Shown: positions 25,275 through 33,624, counted from the stretch's first letter. The stretch is DNA of 64,000 nt from Lachnospiraceae bacterium KGMB03038 (GCA_007361935.1 CP041667.1:310001-374000), one strand, 5' to 3'. Numbers and translations: made by a program. Notes: generated from the letters alone by a model not told the origin.

Positions 25275-25424
25275 GTGCGTACAAGAATCACATTAGAATG
25301 TACCGAATGCAAGCAGCGTAACTACAATATGACGAAGGATAAGAAAACACATCCTGAGCGTATGGAGACAAAGAAGTACTGCAGGTTCTGCAAGTCACAC
25401 ACATTGCACAAAGAGACCAAATAG
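25275..25424 (+). CDS. rpmG: 50S ribosomal protein L33
   Basis: This 49-residue gene starts with GTG 25275 after GAGGTGG. It encodes VRTRITLECTECKQRNYNM and ends with KKYCRFCKSHTLHKETK. The two CxxC pairs (CTEC, CRFC) form the zinc ribbon of the zinc-containing L33 type. It is the first gene of the operon, the usual position before secE and nusG in Firmicutes. Confidence 0.95.
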   Translation: MRTRITLECTECKQRNYNMTKDKKTHPERMETKKYCRFCKSHTLHKETK

Positions 25425-25448
25425 CCGTCAGGTAAAGGAGTGTATGAC

Positions 25449-25646
25449 ATGAGTGAAAAGACTCAGAAGAAGAGCTGGTTCAAAGGACTCAGTCAGGAGT
25501 TCAAGAAGATCATTTGGCCAGACAAAAAAACACTTGCAAAGCAGACGGCGGCCGTGATCTTTATATCCGTTGTAATGGGAGCGATCATAGCAGTGCTTGA
25601 CTTCCTGCTTCAGCACGGAGTTGAGATCCTGGTAAATTTGGGCTGA
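25449..25646 (+). CDS. secE: protein translocase subunit SecE
   Basis: The 65-residue protein starts at ATG 25449, eight bases after AAAGGAG. It has the short amphipathic segment SQEFKKIIWPDKKTLAKQT followed by a single membrane helix, the minimal SecE form of Gram-positive bacteria. It clamps SecY in the translocon. It lies between rpmG and nusG. Confidence 0.93.
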   Translation: MSEKTQKKSWFKGLSQEFKKIIWPDKKTLAKQTAAVIFISVVMGAIIAVLDFLLQHGVEILVNLG

Positions 25647-25673
25647 TAGTGCGAGAGCAGGAAAGGTGAGATT

Positions 25674-26189
25674 ATGTCAGAGGCAAAATGGTACGTAGTC
25701 CATACCTATTCCGGGTATGAGAACAAAGTAAAGGCCAATATTGATAAAACGATCGAGAACAGGCATCTGGAAGATCAGATCCTTGAAGTGCGCGTCCCTA
25801 TGCAGGATGTGGTGGAGATGAAAAATGGGGTGCAGAAAGCGACCCAGAAGAAGATGTTTCCAGGCTATGTGCTCATCCATATGGTCATGAACGACGATAC
25901 CTGGTATGTGGTGCGCAATACAAGAGGCGTGACAGGGTTTGTGGGACCCGGATCCAAACCGGTTCCTTTGACGGCGGCTGAGATGGCGCCTTTGGGAATC
26001 CGGCAGGAGAATATTGTCGTTGACTTTGAAGTAGGCGATACCGTTCAGGTTGTTGCGGGGGCTTGGGCAGATACGGTAGGCGTTGTGCAGTCTATGAATC
26101 CCCAGAAACAGAGCCTTACGATCAATGTTGAGCTGTTTGGCCGCGAGACGCCGGTAGAGATCGGATTCGCGGAAGTCAAGAAAATGTAA
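25674..26189 (+). CDS. nusG: transcription termination/antitermination protein NusG
   Basis: The 171-residue protein begins EAKWYVVHTYSGYENKVKANI, has the NGN domain end FPGYVLIHMVMNDDTWYVVRNTRGVTGFVG and a C-terminal KOW domain with GDTVQVVAGAWADTVGVVQSM. NusG binds RNA polymerase and couples it to ribosomes or Rho. The position after secE is conserved. Confidence 0.95.
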   Translation: MSEAKWYVVHTYSGYENKVKANIDKTIENRHLEDQILEVRVPMQDVVEMKNGVQKATQKKMFPGYVLIHMVMNDDTWYVVRNTRGVTGFVGPGSKPVPLTAAEMAPLGIRQENIVVDFEVGDTVQVVAGAWADTVGVVQSMNPQKQSLTINVELFGRETPVEIGFAEVKKM

Positions 26190-26202
26190 CTTATTAAAAT
26201 CA

Positions 26203-26233
26203 GTGGGAGGGACGGAAGTTCCGGAAGTACCAC
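26203..26233 (+). promoter_or_regulatory. ribosomal protein L1 binding-site mimic before rplK
   Basis: GTGGGAG (26203-26209) pairs through GTGG with the CCAC of TACCAC (26228-26233). In between, GGGAC and GTTCC form a hairpin with a GGAA tetraloop. The GUGGGAGG...UACCAC pair copies the L1-stalk sequence of 23S rRNA, the basis of L1 autoregulation. It sits just before the rplK ribosome site. Confidence 0.75.
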
Positions 26234-26248
26234 AAGGAGGTAATGAAA

Positions 26249-26674
26249 ATGGCAAAAAAAGTAGAAGGTTATATCAAATTGCAGATTCCTGCCGGAAAAG
26301 CGACTCCGGCACCACCGGTTGGTCCCGCGCTTGGACAGCACGGTGTGAATATCGTTGAGTTTACAAAACAGTTCAACGCTAAGACGGCAGATCAGGGAGA
26401 CATGATCATTCCTGTAGTCATCACCGTTTACAATGACAGAAGCTTCAGTTTCATCACAAAGACTCCGCCGGCAGCGGTTCTTATCAAGAAAGCCTGCAAC
26501 ATCAAATCTGGTTCAGGCGTTCCGAATAAGAAGAAAGTAGCTACGATCACCAAGGCGCAGGTCCAGGAGATCGCGCAGCTTAAGATGCCAGATCTGAACG
26601 CCGCTACTTTGGAGGCGGCGACAAGTATGATCGCTGGAACCTGCCGCAGCATGGGCGTAACTGTAGTTGACTGA
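26249..26674 (+). CDS. rplK: 50S ribosomal protein L11
   Basis: The 141-residue protein starts at ATG 26249 behind AAGGAGG. It begins AKKVEGYIKLQIPAGKATPAPPVGPALGQHGVNI, the invariant L11 N-terminus, and ends SMIAGTCRSMGVTVVD. L11 forms part of the GTPase-associated centre. The gene is preceded by an L1 binding-site mimic. Confidence 0.97.
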   Translation: MAKKVEGYIKLQIPAGKATPAPPVGPALGQHGVNIVEFTKQFNAKTADQGDMIIPVVITVYNDRSFSFITKTPPAAVLIKKACNIKSGSGVPNKKKVATITKAQVQEIAQLKMPDLNAATLEAATSMIAGTCRSMGVTVVD

Positions 26675-26683
26675 TGAAAATAA

Positions 26684-26710
26684 GTGGGAGGGTTATCCCG
26701 ACATTACCAC
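26684..26710 (+). promoter_or_regulatory. second L1 binding-site mimic, before rplA
   Basis: GTGGGAG (26684-26690) and TACCAC (26705-26710) repeat the motif found before rplK, here enclosing GGGTTATCCC. The ribosome site AAGGAGG follows immediately, so L1 binding would hide it. Confidence 0.75.
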
Positions 26711-26725
26711 AAGGAGGTTATTTAG

Positions 26726-27418
26726 ATGAAAAGAGGAAAGAAATATGTAGAGGCTGCGAAAGCCATCGACAAAGGGACACTGTATGATGTGGCAGAGGCA
26801 GTTTCATTGGTAAAGAAGACCGCGGTAGCAAAATTTGACGAGACTATCGAGGCGCATATCAGAACCGGATGTGACGGACGTCACGCGGACCAGCAGATCC
26901 GAGGAGCGGTTGTTCTTCCCCACGGAACTGGTAAAAAGGTACGTATCCTGGTATTCGCGAAAGACGCAAAGGCAGATGAGGCAAAGGCTGCTGGAGCGGA
27001 CTACGTTGGCGGCGAAGAACTGATCCCGAAGATCCAGAATGAGAACTGGTTCGAGTTCGATGTAGTTGTTGCCACACCGGATATGATGGGCGTTGTAGGA
27101 CGTCTCGGACGTGTTCTTGGTCCAAAAGGACTTATGCCAAACCCGAAGGCGGGAACTGTAACGATGGATGTTACTAAGGCGGTTCAGGATATCAAAGCTG
27201 GTAAGATCGAGTACAGACTTGATAAGACTAATATTATCCATGTGCCGGTAGGAAAAGCATCCTTTAGCGAGGAGCAGCTTGCGGACAACTTCCAGACGCT
27301 GATCGATGCGATCATCAAAGCAAGACCAGCAGCAGTAAAAGGTCAGTTCTTAAAGAGCGTGACACTTACTTCTACCATGGGACCTGGTGTTAAGATCAAT
27401 CCTATGAGACTGGCGTAA
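26726..27418 (+). CDS. rplA: 50S ribosomal protein L1
   Basis: The 230-residue protein begins MKRGKKYVEAAKAIDKGTLYDVAEAVSLVKKTAVAKFDETIEAHIR and contains the hallmark GPKGLMPNPKAGTV and AVKGQFLKSVTLTSTMGPGVKI. L1 forms the mobile stalk at the ribosomal E site and represses its own mRNA, consistent with the two mimic sites in this operon. Confidence 0.97.
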   Translation: MKRGKKYVEAAKAIDKGTLYDVAEAVSLVKKTAVAKFDETIEAHIRTGCDGRHADQQIRGAVVLPHGTGKKVRILVFAKDAKADEAKAAGADYVGGEELIPKIQNENWFEFDVVVATPDMMGVVGRLGRVLGPKGLMPNPKAGTVTMDVTKAVQDIKAGKIEYRLDKTNIIHVPVGKASFSEEQLADNFQTLIDAIIKARPAAVKGQFLKSVTLTSTMGPGVKINPMRLA

Positions 27419-27427
27419 TCTTTGAGG

Positions 27428-27456
27428 TTGACATCAAAAATATATAATGCTATAAT
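27428..27456 (+). promoter_or_regulatory. promoter of the rplJL operon
   Basis: Consensus TTGACA (27428-27433) and TATAAT (27451-27456) with a 17-base spacer, starting ten bases after rplA. Confidence 0.9.
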
Positions 27457-27461
27457 AGCAA

Positions 27462-27590
27462 ACGATGACTGCCGAAGACAGCAGGTGCGAAAGCGTAAGT
27501 AGAGACTACGCCTGCCGAGGAAAGTTAGATTTATGTGATCATGAATTTACAATGCCTCTGTGTCTTCCGACATGGAGGCGTTTTTTTGGC
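27462..27590 (+). ncRNA. L10 (rplJ) leader with attenuator terminator
   Basis: CCGAAGACAGCAGGTG followed by CTACGCCTGCCGAGG is the conserved L10-binding kink-turn leader of Firmicutes. It is followed by GCCTCTGTGTC-TTCC-GACATGGAGGC (27554-27579) and a run of T, an intrinsic terminator. The L10(L12)4 complex is known to repress through this leader; the terminator here suggests transcription attenuation. Confidence 0.88.
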
Positions 27591-27625
27591 AGCATACGAA
27601 AAATCTATAAGGAGGTAGACCATTC

Positions 27626-28186
27626 GTGGCAAAAGTTGAATTAAAACAACCGATCGTGCAGGCTATTGCAGATGATGTCAAGGATGCGGCGAGTGTGGTT
27701 CTGGTAGATTACCGTGGACTGACTGTTGCCCAGGATACAGAGCTGCGTAAACAGCTCAGAGAAGCTGGTATCGTTTACAAAGTTTGCAAAAACACAATGA
27801 TGAGACGGGCTTTTGAAGGAACGGAGTTTGAAGCTTTAGACGAGCACTTGGAAGGACCCAGCGCCCTTGCAATCTCCAAAGATGATGCTACAGCTCCGGC
27901 AAGGATCCTCTGCAAATTCGCAAAGGACGCAAAAGCTCTTGAACTGAAAGCAGGTGTGGTTGAAGGAACTGTTTACGATGTGGATGGCTTGACAGAACTG
28001 TCTAAGATCCCATCAAGAGAAGAACTGCTTTCCAAACTTCTTGGAAGCCTGCAGTCACCAATCACCAATCTTGCTTGCGTTCTGAACCAGATCGCGGAAA
28101 ATGGCGGCGCGGAAGCGGCACCGGCAGCAGAGGAAGCTCCTGCAGAAGAAGCACCAGCAGCAGAAGAAGCTCCTGCGGAAGAGTAG
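27626..28186 (+). CDS. rplJ: 50S ribosomal protein L10
   Basis: The 186-residue protein starts with GTG 27626 behind AAGGAGG. It has the L10 core (VVLVDYRGLTVAQDTELRKQLREAGIVYKVCKNTMMRRAFE) and the C-terminal helix that carries L7/L12 dimers. The last 25 residues are an Ala/Glu/Pro-rich repeat (EAAPAAEEAPAEEAPA), an acidic tail seen in several Clostridia. It is cotranscribed with rplL. Confidence 0.96.
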   Translation: MAKVELKQPIVQAIADDVKDAASVVLVDYRGLTVAQDTELRKQLREAGIVYKVCKNTMMRRAFEGTEFEALDEHLEGPSALAISKDDATAPARILCKFAKDAKALELKAGVVEGTVYDVDGLTELSKIPSREELLSKLLGSLQSPITNLACVLNQIAENGGAEAAPAAEEAPAEEAPAAEEAPAEE

Positions 28187-28293
28187 GACGGAACTAAAAG
28201 CAACTTAGCGAGGCCGTTCTCGGAGCTTGGCGAGGAGAACTACCTTATAATTTAAAAACAAACTAAAAAATCATAAAAATGGAGGAAAATAAA

Positions 28294-28671
28294 ATGGCAA
28301 AAATGACAACTGCTGAATTTATTGATGCAATCAAAGAATTATCAGTATTGGAATTAAACGAGTTAGTAAAAGCTTGTGAAGAAGAGTTTGGCGTTTCTGC
28401 GGCAGCAGGCGTTGTAGTTGCGGCAGCGGCAGGAGATGGCGCGGCAGCAGCAGAAGAGAAAGATGAGTTTGATGTAGAGCTGGTATCCGCTGGCGCTTCC
28501 AAGGTTAAAGTTATCAAAGTTGTTCGTGAGATCACTGGACTTGGCCTGAAAGAGGCAAAAGAGCTGGTTGATAACGCTCCGAAGGTAGTAAAAGAGGGCG
28601 CTTCCAAGGCTGAGGCTGAAGAGATCAAAGCGAAACTGGAAGGCGAAGGCGCTGAGGTTAACCTGAAATAA
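28294..28671 (+). CDS. rplL: 50S ribosomal protein L7/L12
   Basis: The 125-residue protein starts at ATG 28294 behind GGAGG. It has an N-terminal dimerisation domain, an Ala-rich hinge (AAAGVVVAAAAGDGAAAAEE) and the C-terminal domain EKDEFDVELVSAGASKVKVIKVVREITGLGLKEAKELVDNAPKVVKEG. It recruits translation factors. A bidirectional terminator follows. Confidence 0.97.
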   Translation: MAKMTTAEFIDAIKELSVLELNELVKACEEEFGVSAAAGVVVAAAAGDGAAAAEEKDEFDVELVSAGASKVKVIKVVREITGLGLKEAKELVDNAPKVVKEGASKAEAEEIKAKLEGEGAEVNLK

Positions 28672-28696
28672 TCCTGCGGATCTTTGTGAAAATGAA

Positions 28697-28750
28697 GGGA
28701 GCCATCGTAAAATAGATGAGGGATCATCTATCTTGCGATGGCTCCCTTTT
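28697..28750. terminator. bidirectional terminator shared by rplL and the sensor kinase gene
   Basis: GGGAGCCATCG (28697-28707) pairs with CGATGGCTCCC (28736-28746), with an inner stem ATAGATGA/TCATCTAT and a T run. The last codons of the minus-strand kinase lie inside the stem. The inner stem is identical to that in the left end of the IS1182 elements in this window. Confidence 0.85.
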
Positions 28751-30074
28751 CTGTTTTCGCGTTCAGCAGGATGGAGACTTTGAAGACCTGGTCTTGATAT
28801 TCAAATTTGTGGACGCCGTTATAGGATTCTGTAAGCTGAATGACGGATGAGATGCCGATTCCCTTTCGTCTGGCGGCCTTGGTAGAAAGAAAGGCGTTGC
28901 CGGACCTGTGAATGGTCCCTTCGAAACTATTTTCAATGACAAGGACCAGGATGGTGCTGCTGGTCATGGAAAAGGAGAGGCGTATGAATTTCTCGGGAGA
29001 ATGCATACGCGCGCATGCTTCCACCGCGTTTTCCAGCAGATTTCCCAGAATTACGCACAAGTCTGTGCTTGGAAAGGGTAATTGTTCGGGAAGCGAGACG
29101 GTAAATGAAGTATCGATATGAGCTTCTTTGGCGTTTTCGTGATAATGGCAGAGAAGCGCGTTAAGGGCTGGATCTTTACAGAAGACCGACTGGGTTTCTG
29201 GAATATGAGCGGTGTAATCTTTTAGATATTTCTCCAGCTGAGTCCAGTCTCTTGCCTGAAGGAATCCGTTCAGAGCAAGGATGTGGTGATGAAGATCGTG
29301 CCGCGCCCGTCTGGTCTCCTCGATGTGAGACTGAAGGAGTTCCGCGTGTTTGGCTTGGGCGTTGAGCAGTGTTTCGGAAAGGTGGAGCCGCTCCTGGAGG
29401 TTGGCGTTTTCGCTGACCGAAATGATCATGCGGAGAAAAATGATATAGGACGAGAAGCACATCAAAAGCCACAGAGGTGGAATGAAATAAAATTCTGAAT
29501 AGTCCCCGAGATCTCGGAAAAAATCGGGAGATATGGTCAACGTGTAGATCAGATTTTGGGATACGGGGATCACCCACATATATTTCCATGGCGGAAGTGT
29601 ATAAGAATAATCCAGGGCAGGGCGCATCAGCTTCTTAAAAAAGAGATACATAAGAGGAAAGGCCAGCAGCGTGACTAGGATGATGAGCAGAGCGCCGATT
29701 ATGGAGTTAAATCCTGGAAGAGTGCCTGTAAACAGAAAGTGGATATAGGATACAGTCAGGATCACGCCCTCGGAGTAAGATTTGACCACGGATATGATAA
29801 AAAGACTGTGGACAAAGTGATAACTGACAACAATCGTAAAAATGCATACCGCAGATACAATACCCGCAAGTCCGAGAAAAGAGCGGGCCAGTGAGGACCA
29901 GTAGAACGAAAAATAAAGGCAGGACGCAATGAAAGTGACCGCCAGGAAAAGCAGGACCCCAGTCACCACTCTTCTAAGAGAAGGAAGTCGGAACTGATCC
30001 TTGAAGGAAAGGATGAGCAGGGCGAAACAAGGAGCGATGTAAAAAAAAGTAGATAAGAGAAATGCCGGCTCCAT
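28728..30074 (-). CDS. AgrC-like sensor histidine kinase with GHKL ATPase domain
   Basis: The 448-residue protein has about six to seven N-terminal membrane helices (to about residue 220), a coiled linker, the phosphoacceptor region RRARHDLHHHILALNGFLQ, and a GHKL domain with N-box ILGNLLENAVEAC and glycine-rich GIGISSVIQLTESYNG. This is the HPK10 type that pairs with LytTR regulators in peptide quorum sensing, though no signal peptide gene is visible here. Its ATG overlaps the regulator stop by one base. The 3' end lies inside a terminator. Confidence 0.88.
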   Translation of the reverse strand: MEPAFLLSTFFYIAPCFALLILSFKDQFRLPSLRRVVTGVLLFLAVTFIASCLYFSFYWSSLARSFLGLAGIVSAVCIFTIVVSYHFVHSLFIISVVKSYSEGVILTVSYIHFLFTGTLPGFNSIIGALLIILVTLLAFPLMYLFFKKLMRPALDYSYTLPPWKYMWVIPVSQNLIYTLTISPDFFRDLGDYSEFYFIPPLWLLMCFSSYIIFLRMIISVSENANLQERLHLSETLLNAQAKHAELLQSHIEETRRARHDLHHHILALNGFLQARDWTQLEKYLKDYTAHIPETQSVFCKDPALNALLCHYHENAKEAHIDTSFTVSLPEQLPFPSTDLCVILGNLLENAVEACARMHSPEKFIRLSFSMTSSTILVLVIENSFEGTIHRSGNAFLSTKAARRKGIGISSVIQLTESYNGVHKFEYQDQVFKVSILLNAKTEKGAIAR

Positions 30075-30799
30075 TAGTGAATCCCTCCATTTACATAGTC
30101 AAAGAGATAGTCAGCATAGGCTTGTGTCACTTCGTTTTTCCGCGCTTTGGAAATAGGGACTCTTTCCCGGTTTTTCATGAGGAAGTCCCGGTCTTCCAGA
30201 GATTCAATGTGATCCATATTGACCAGGCAATTCCGGTAACACCACAAAAACTGGGGATAGGATTCCAGCATGGGCGCGAAATCGGCAAAAGACATATAGG
30301 AACGTACTACGCAGGAAGTGGTATGGATCTGAATATAGTGATTGGAATAATCTGTATATACAATATCATCAATCAGGATTCGGGTCTGATACCGTCCTTC
30401 CTTGACCTCGATGTAGTGGATGAATTTCTCGGCGGTTTCTTCAAAACGCTTCATCGCGTCCGCGAGCTCATCGTAAGTATAGGGTTTTACCAGGTAATCC
30501 AGAGCGCGCACGCGGAATGCTTCCAAGGCGTGTTCCTTGCTGGCGGTGGTGAAGATAACCTGGCATCTGGGAAACGTTCTGCGGACCTGCTGGGCAAGTC
30601 GGATGCCTGTTTCGTTCTGCATATAAATATCCAGAAAGACAAGAGAATATTCTGTTTGGTCCAGGGATTGAAGAAAAGCGGATTCATTTGTGAATCGATG
30701 GACCTGTATGCGCACCTTGTGCTCCTGACAATAATTTTTAAGATATTCTTCAAGAACCTGTATATCTTTGATCAAGTCGTCTACGATCGCAGCTGTCAT
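30074..30799 (-). CDS. LytTR-family response regulator
   Basis: The start is ATG 30799, after GGGGGT, giving 241 residues. Residues 1 to about 120 are a receiver domain with the acidic pocket (AIVDD), the phosphorylation Asp in YSLVFLDIYM and the conserved Lys in YLVKPYTYDEL. The C-terminal half is a LytTR DNA-binding domain (YTDYSNHYIQIHTTSCVVRSYMSFADFAPMLESYPQFLWCYRNCLVNMDHI). It is cotranscribed with the kinase and divergent from the aquaporin gene, whose promoter has LytTR-like boxes. Confidence 0.9.
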   Translation of the reverse strand: MTAAIVDDLIKDIQVLEEYLKNYCQEHKVRIQVHRFTNESAFLQSLDQTEYSLVFLDIYMQNETGIRLAQQVRRTFPRCQVIFTTASKEHALEAFRVRALDYLVKPYTYDELADAMKRFEETAEKFIHYIEVKEGRYQTRILIDDIVYTDYSNHYIQIHTTSCVVRSYMSFADFAPMLESYPQFLWCYRNCLVNMDHIESLEDRDFLMKNRERVPISKARKNEVTQAYADYLFDYVNGGIH

Positions 30800-30868
30800 A
30801 AAATACCCCCAAATATTAGCATCCATTCTTATATTAACATATTATAGTTTTCGACAAAAACTTACAAC

Positions 30869-30928
30869 CAGTAAAAAAGTGTCAATAACAGTAAAAGGGT
30901 TTCCGGGACGGGAAGAATCGTGTATAAA
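30869..30928 (+). promoter_or_regulatory. candidate LytTR operator and aquaporin promoter
   Basis: CAGTAAAA occurs twice as a direct repeat (30869-30876 and 30889-30896), 20 bases start to start, the helical spacing used by LytTR regulators. The second copy abuts the position of the -35 box (30900-30905, poor match); TATAAA (30923-30928) is the -10 box. A weak -35 next to activator sites suggests activation. Confidence 0.55.
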
Positions 30929-30963
30929 GGTACTTGTGCAAATTGCGAAGGAGGGAATAAAAG

Positions 30964-31671
30964 ATGAAAAAATATGTTGCGGAATTTATCGGAACACTGG
31001 TATTGACATTATTCGGCTGCGGATCGGCGGCAATCTCCGGGGGGATCGACGGAGCGCTTGGGATTTTTGGGATCGCTATGGCGTTTGGGCTTTCTATCGT
31101 AGCGATGGCCTATGTGATCGGGGATGTGTCTGGCTGTCATATCAATCCGGCAGTGTCTTTGGGAGTATTTTTAAATAAAGGAATGTCAGCGAAGGATTTT
31201 GCGGGATATGTGATCGCTCAGTTTTTGGGCGGTATCGCGGGAGCGGGAATCTTGTACGGCGTGCTCGCCTGCACGAACCTGGGACCGGTTGCCGAGGTAG
31301 GTCTTGGCCAGAATGGTTATGGAGAGGTCTCCTATGTGGGGCTGGACATGACGGGGGCTCTGCTGGTTGAGATCATCCTGACATTTGTGTTTGTATTCAC
31401 CATTCTTGGAGTGACCGCAAAGGCGAAAACAGGAACGGTGGCTGGCCTGGTGATCGGCCTTACACTGACATTCGTTCATATCTTAGGGATTCCGCTTACC
31501 GGAACTTCTGTGAATCCGGCAAGAAGCTTTGGACCAGCTCTTTTGGTCGGGAACGGAACCGCCCTGGCGCAGGTGTGGGTCTTCATCGTGGGACCGCTTG
31601 CGGGAGCCGCGATCGCGGCGGTGGTTTATGGTATTCTGTGCAGAGAAAAAGAAACAGCCGCAGAAAACTAG
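30964..31671 (+). CDS. aquaporin (MIP family, AqpZ-like)
   Basis: The 235-residue protein has six membrane helices and both half-helix NPA boxes: GCHINPAVSLG and GTSVNPARSFGPALL. The residue after the second NPAR is Ser, not the Asp typical of GlpF, which points to a water channel rather than a glycerol facilitator. The N-terminus KKYVAEFIGTLVLTLFGCGSAAI is standard. A terminator follows, so it is not cotranscribed with the transketolase-kinase genes downstream. Confidence 0.9.
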   Translation: MKKYVAEFIGTLVLTLFGCGSAAISGGIDGALGIFGIAMAFGLSIVAMAYVIGDVSGCHINPAVSLGVFLNKGMSAKDFAGYVIAQFLGGIAGAGILYGVLACTNLGPVAEVGLGQNGYGEVSYVGLDMTGALLVEIILTFVFVFTILGVTAKAKTGTVAGLVIGLTLTFVHILGIPLTGTSVNPARSFGPALLVGNGTALAQVWVFIVGPLAGAAIAAVVYGILCREKETAAEN

Positions 31672-31692
31672 AGTGCCTATAATGTCAAAAAC

Positions 31693-31735
31693 AAAAAAAG
31701 CGCATGAGCAAAAAGTCTGGCTCATGTGCTTTTTT
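31693..31735. terminator. terminator after the aquaporin gene
   Basis: AAAAAAAGCGCATGAGC pairs with GCTCATGTGCTTTTTT around an 11-base loop. Confidence 0.85.
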
Positions 31736-31868
31736 AGTGGAGCTTAATAAGCGCAGAAATGTATGACGGTTTTGTGCAATCCAAAAATAAAAGCAAAAAA
31801 ACCTAAAAAAAACGCATTGAAGAATTTCTATCGGCCCTTAGAATCAAAAATATAGGAGGAACATGCGT

Positions 31869-32702
31869 ATGGAAAATCTGAAAGCGTTAGCTTATGAATT
31901 AAGAGAAAACGTGATCGATATGATCGTAGAAGGCAAAGCCGGACATATCGGCGGCGATATGAGCGTCATGGAGATCCTGACAGAGATCTATTTTGAGCAG
32001 ATGAATATCTCCCCGGAGAACCAGGATGATCCAGACCGGGATAAATTCATCATGAGCAAGGGACATTCCGTTGAAGCGTATTACGCGGTGCTGGCGAGGA
32101 AAGGATTCTTTGATATCAAAGAAGTCATCGCCACCTTCAGCAAGTTTGGGTCTATGTTCATCGGACATCCCAATAATAAGCTGCCGGGCATCGAGATGAA
32201 TTCCGGTTCCCTGGGCCATGGGCTCCCAGTCAGTGTGGGAATGGCTCTGGCGGGAAAGATGGACGGCAGGGATTACCGGGTCTACACCGTGATGGGAGAC
32301 GGGGAACTGGCGGAAGGTTCCGTCTGGGAAGGCGCTATGGCGGCCCACCAGTATGGGCTGGACAACCTGTGCGCGGTGGTAGACCGCAATCGGCTCCAGA
32401 TCTCTGGGAATACCGAAGATGTGATGGGGCATGACGATCTGCATGAACGGTTCCGCGCCTTTGGATGGCATGTGATCGATGTGGCCGACGGGAACGATAT
32501 CGACCAGCTCCGGGCCGCCTTTGAGGAAGCGAAGACGGTGAAAGGGAAACCGACGGTATTGATCGCCAACACGGTAAAAGGGAAAGGTTCTTCCGTGATG
32601 GAGAACAAGGCCAACTGGCATCATAAAGTTCCGAATGAGGAGGAACTGGCCCAGATCCGGAAAGATCTGGCAGAGAGGAAGGAGGCGCTGCTTCATGGCT
32701 AA
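31869..32702 (+). CDS. transketolase, N-terminal (TPP-binding) subunit
   Basis: The start is ATG 31869, nine bases after AGGAGG; the ATG at 31863 is only three bases away from it. The 277-residue chain is the pyrophosphate-binding half of transketolase, with KGHSVEAYYAVLARKG, GSLGHGLPVSVGMALAGK and the TPP motif GDGELAEGSVWEGAMAAHQYGLDNLCAVVDRN. It overlaps the second subunit gene by eight bases. Split transketolases are common in Clostridia; association with a kinase gene suggests a dedicated sugar pathway rather than the housekeeping pentose route. Confidence 0.9.
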   Translation: MENLKALAYELRENVIDMIVEGKAGHIGGDMSVMEILTEIYFEQMNISPENQDDPDRDKFIMSKGHSVEAYYAVLARKGFFDIKEVIATFSKFGSMFIGHPNNKLPGIEMNSGSLGHGLPVSVGMALAGKMDGRDYRVYTVMGDGELAEGSVWEGAMAAHQYGLDNLCAVVDRNRLQISGNTEDVMGHDDLHERFRAFGWHVIDVADGNDIDQLRAAFEEAKTVKGKPTVLIANTVKGKGSSVMENKANWHHKVPNEEELAQIRKDLAERKEALLHG

Positions 32703-33624
32703 GATCGCGAACAAACAGGTGATCTGTGACGTACTGATCGAGGAAGGAAAGAAGGATAAGGATATCATCGCGCTGTGCAGCGATTCGAGGGGGAGCGCGT
32801 CTTTTACGGCGTTTGCCAATGAGCTGCCCCAGCAGTTTGTGGAGACAGGGATCACGGAACAGAACCTGGTGAGCATATCGGCGGGACTCGCAAAATGCGG
32901 GAAGAAGCCATACGCGGCGTCCCCGGCCTGCTTTTTGTCTACCAGGAGCTATGAGCAGTGCAAGGTGGACGTGGCATACTCCAATACGAACGTAAAGCTG
33001 ATCGGGATCAGCGGAGGAGTCAGCTACGGAGCGTTAGGGATGAGCCATCATTCGGCCCAGGATATCGCGGCGATGGCGGCGGTGCCGAACATGCGGGTAT
33101 ATCTGCCCAGCGACCGGTTCCAGACCGAGAAGCTCATGCGGGAACTGTTAAAGGATGAGAAGCCGGCGTATATCCGGGTGGGCCGGAACGCGGTGGACGA
33201 TGTATATGAGGAAGGGAAGGTGCCGTTCGAGATGGATAAGGCGACGGTGATCCAGGAAGGAACGGATGTGGCGCTGATCGCCTGCGGAGAAATGGTAAAG
33301 CCCTGTGTGGAAGCGGCCGAGATCCTGAAGGAGAAAGGGATCAGCGCCGCGGTCCTGGATATGTACTGCGTGAAACCATTGGACGAGGCGGCTGTGATAA
33401 AAGCGGCCCAGAACGCCAAAGCGGTGATCACGGTGGAAGAGCACGCGCCCTATGGAGGTTTAGGGTCAATGGTGAGCCAGACGGTAGGAGTCAACTGTCC
33501 GAGGAAAGTTATAAACCTGGCTCTGCCGGACGCGCCGGTGATCACAGGGACCTCAAAGGAAGTGTTCGCCTACTATGGGCTGACCGGGGAAGGAATCGCG
33601 AAGAAAGCGGAGGAGCTGATCTAA
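32695..33624 (+). CDS. transketolase, C-terminal subunit
   Basis: The 309-residue chain starts at ATG 32695, overlapping the first subunit. It carries the pyrimidine-binding domain (VETGITEQNLVSISAGLAKCGKKPYAASPACFLSTRSYEQCKVDVAYSN), with the catalytic Glu in GITEQN, and the C-terminal domain (TVEEHAPYGGLGSMVSQTVG). The two chains form one active site. Its stop is immediately followed by the ATG of the kinase gene. Confidence 0.9.
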   Translation: MAKIANKQVICDVLIEEGKKDKDIIALCSDSRGSASFTAFANELPQQFVETGITEQNLVSISAGLAKCGKKPYAASPACFLSTRSYEQCKVDVAYSNTNVKLIGISGGVSYGALGMSHHSAQDIAAMAAVPNMRVYLPSDRFQTEKLMRELLKDEKPAYIRVGRNAVDDVYEEGKVPFEMDKATVIQEGTDVALIACGEMVKPCVEAAEILKEKGISAAVLDMYCVKPLDEAAVIKAAQNAKAVITVEEHAPYGGLGSMVSQTVGVNCPRKVINLALPDAPVITGTSKEVFAYYGLTGEGIAKKAEELI

